A DNA stretch of 7,303 nt from CAYVQE01 sp964633205 (lineage in GTDB: Bacteria; Myxococcota; B64-G9): NCBI GenBank assembly GCA_964633205.1, contig CAZWFN010000226.1, positions 1 to 7,303 of the forward strand, read 5' to 3'. The position numbers were made by a program, and so were the translations under genes. The notes under the pieces are model-generated. The model searched no databases. It was given only the letters and a program-made list of their open reading frames with translations, and was not told the DNA's origin. Below are positions 5,764-7,303 of the stretch, piece by piece. Numbering within the stretch: the stretch's first letter is position 1; the number at the start of each line of letters is the position of its first letter.

Positions 5764-6999
5764 ATGGCCAAGACGGTGGCCGAGATCAACGAACGCATCA
5801 GAAGCGGCCGGGCGGTGGTGGTGACCGCCGAGCAGATGAGCGATCGGGTCGACGAGCGGGGCGCCGCAGCGGCCGCGGCCGAGACCGACGTGGTGACCAC
5901 CGGCACCTTCGGGCCCATGTGCTCCTCGGGCGTGCTGCTCAACACCGGCCACACCCGGCCCAAGATGAACTACAAGCAGGCCACCCTCAACGGGGTGCCG
6001 GCCTACTGCGGCATCGCCGCGGTCGATCTGTACCTGGGCGCCACCGCCATCCCGGAGGACGACCCGGCCAACAAGGTCTTCCCGGGGGCTTTCGCTTACG
6101 GCGGCGGTCACGTGATCGAGGACCTGGTGGCCGGCCGCGAGCTGGTGCTGCGGGCCAGCTCCTACGGCAGCCACTGCTACCCGCGGCGCGAGCTGGCCAC
6201 CCGCATCCGGCTGGCCGACTTCAACACCGCCCAGCTGCTCAACCCGCGCAACGGCTACCAGAACTACAACGCGGCGGTCAACGCCCACGCGGCCAAGCCC
6301 ATCTACACCTACATGGGCATCCTGCGGCCGCGGCTGGGCAACGTCAGCTACTGCTCGGCCGGCGGCCTGAGCCCGCTGCTGTGCGATCCGCACTACCGCA
6401 CCATCGGCCTGGGCAGCCGCATCTTTCTGGGCGGCGGGGTGGGGCTGGTGATCGGCCCCGGCACCCAACACGACCCCGACGTGGCGCGCAACGACCGCGG
6501 CGTGCCCACCGGCGGCGCCGGCACCATGGCGCTGAGCGGCGATCTGAAGCAGATGGAGCCGCAGTTCGTGCGCGGGGTCAGCCTGACCGGCTACGGGGTG
6601 TCGCTGGCGGTGGGCATCGGCGTGCCCATCCCGGTGCTCGACGCCGAGGTGGCCGCAGCGGCCGCCATCCGCGACGAGCAGATCATGGCCCCGGTCTGGG
6701 ACTACAGCCGCGACTACCCCCAGCGCCAGGGCGAGCCGCTGGCCACCGTCTCCTACGCCGAGCTGCGCTCCGGCCGCATCGAGCTGCAGGGCAAGCAGGT
6801 GCGCACCGCCGCGCTGTCCAGCCTGGTCCAGGCGCGGCGCATCGCCGAGCAGCTGGCCGACTGGATCCGCGCCGGCCGCTTCGAGCTCACCGCGCCCATC
6901 ATGCCCCTGCCCGGCCCCGGCCAGCACGACCCCGGCGGCCCGCTGGACGAACGCCCCCTCGATCCGCCCCGCCGCCCGCCGAACGGGGGCGCGCCGTGA
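5764..6999 (+). CDS. Homocysteine biosynthesis protein, HcyBio / COG1900 (DUF39) family
   Basis: A 411-residue cytoplasmic enzyme. The family is required, with the NIL-ferredoxin partner, for making homocysteine from aspartate semialdehyde and sulfide, bypassing O-acylhomoserine sulfhydrylation. Visible family blocks: GTFGPMCSSG with Cys53, NTGHTRPKM, GGGHVIEDL (113-121), SYGSHCYPR with Cys138, NPRNGYQNYNAA (160-171), AGGLSPLLCDPHYR, and TIGLGSRIFLGGG. Two cysteines at positions like 53 and 138 are the conserved, functionally important ones in the family as I remember it. Cys197 and Cys207 lie in the YCSAGGLSPLLCDP segment, where I recall Asn rather than Cys before Asp-Pro. No CBS domains follow, unlike the longer methanogen version; the last 35 or so residues are a Pro/Gly/Asp-rich tail. 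GGAGG (5753-5757) is 6 bases before the ATG. The stop overlaps the aspartate kinase start. Confidence 0.93.
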   Translation: MAKTVAEINERIRSGRAVVVTAEQMSDRVDERGAAAAAAETDVVTTGTFGPMCSSGVLLNTGHTRPKMNYKQATLNGVPAYCGIAAVDLYLGATAIPEDDPANKVFPGAFAYGGGHVIEDLVAGRELVLRASSYGSHCYPRRELATRIRLADFNTAQLLNPRNGYQNYNAAVNAHAAKPIYTYMGILRPRLGNVSYCSAGGLSPLLCDPHYRTIGLGSRIFLGGGVGLVIGPGTQHDPDVARNDRGVPTGGAGTMALSGDLKQMEPQFVRGVSLTGYGVSLAVGIGVPIPVLDAEVAAAAAIRDEQIMAPVWDYSRDYPQRQGEPLATVSYAELRSGRIELQGKQVRTAALSSLVQARRIAEQLADWIRAGRFELTAPIMPLPGPGQHDPGGPLDERPLDPPRRPPNGGAP

Positions 7000-7303
7000 T
7001 CGTGGCCAAGTTCGGCGGCACCACCATCGGCACGCCGGAGCGCATCGAGCGCTGCCTGGAGCTGGTGGCGGGCCTGCGCGAGCGGCGGCCGGTGGTGGTG
7101 GTCTCGGCCCACGGCCGCACCACCGACGCGCTGGCCCGGGCGGCCGAGGAGGCCTGCGCCGGGCGCATCCACGTCAGCCCGCTGCGCGACGAGCACCTGC
7201 AGCGGGCGGCGGCGCTGGGCGTGCCGGGCGAGCTGCTCGAGCCGCTGCTGGCCAAGCTGGAGGCGCTGCTGCACGGGGTGCTGCTGCTCAAGGAGTGCAC
7301 CCC
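6996..7303 (+). CDS. Aspartate kinase, N-terminal part; runs off the window
   Basis: Aspartate kinase phosphorylates aspartate to 4-phosphoaspartate, the first step to aspartate semialdehyde and then to lysine, threonine and methionine. The 102 complete codons visible begin IVAKFGGTT, the amino-acid-kinase nucleotide-binding signature (normally KFGGTS), followed by the VVVVSAHGRTTDAL block (33-46; family VSAMGKTTD). LLHGVLLLKECTP near the window end matches the LLxGIxLLxELTPR region of LysC/ThrA-type kinases rather than the short Bacillus-type form. The GTG start at 6996 overlaps the HcyBio TGA (GTGA, four bases), suggesting translational coupling; GGGGG at 6985-6989 is a plausible Shine-Dalgarno 6 bases upstream. 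The C-terminal ACT domains, and any fused homoserine dehydrogenase, lie outside, so lysC versus thrA cannot be decided. Its position implies supply of aspartate semialdehyde to HcyBio. Confidence 0.88.
   Translation, partial: MIVAKFGGTTIGTPERIERCLELVAGLRERRPVVVVSAHGRTTDALARAAEEACAGRIHVSPLRDEHLQRAAALGVPGELLEPLLAKLEALLHGVLLLKECT

Noticed and set aside
4579..6927. 782-codon minus-strand open frame opposite the homocysteine operon
   Set aside because: Antisense shadow of three recognisable genes; its Arg/Pro/Ala-rich product has no family pattern.

Overview
The window is very GC-rich (by eye above 70% G+C) and densely coding, with strong G/C bias at third codon positions. A long secreted lipoprotein combining cysteine-rich 'PDCxGxxCGxDGCGGSCGxC' repeats, kelch repeats and an intergenic layout of this kind suggests Myxococcota or another deltaproteobacteria-like lineage. 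The operon on the right suggests an anaerobic or sulfide-exposed lifestyle. Both are inferences from gene content, not from a phylogenetic marker.

Left part (minus strand). Positions 1-408 hold the N-terminal 136 residues of RarA/MgsA, the replication-associated AAA+ ATPase; it runs off the window. A 102-base gap follows, with a candidate near-leaderless promoter for rarA and two GCTTCGC mini-hairpin motifs. Positions 511-4386 encode a 1291-residue lipoprotein. It has a lipobox, about 70 cysteines in a repeat-rich N-terminal part, an Ig-like module, a chitobiase-C-terminal-like module, twelve kelch repeats and a cysteine/histidine-rich C-terminal domain I do not recognise.

Centre. The 194-base divergent intergenic region (4387-4580) holds a strong Shine-Dalgarno for the lipoprotein. 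It also holds a good sigma-70-type promoter (TTGACA, 17 bp, TTCAAT) for the rightward genes, whose -35 box overlaps an inverted repeat that could be an operator.

Right part (plus strand). Four tightly packed genes appear to form one operon: a UPF0280/COG2122 protein (4581-5300), a NIL-domain protein with two [4Fe-4S] motifs (5320-5751), a homocysteine biosynthesis protein of the HcyBio/COG1900 family (5764-6999), and the start of an aspartate kinase (6996 to window end) overlapping the previous stop by GTGA. The first three match the set linked in methanogens and some anaerobic bacteria to making homocysteine directly from aspartate semialdehyde and sulfide, without O-acylhomoserine. Aspartate kinase makes aspartyl phosphate, the precursor of aspartate semialdehyde, so the operon links carbon-precursor supply to sulfide incorporation. 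This is the most interesting content of the window. Nothing here looks like a mobile element, CRISPR array, tRNA or rRNA.
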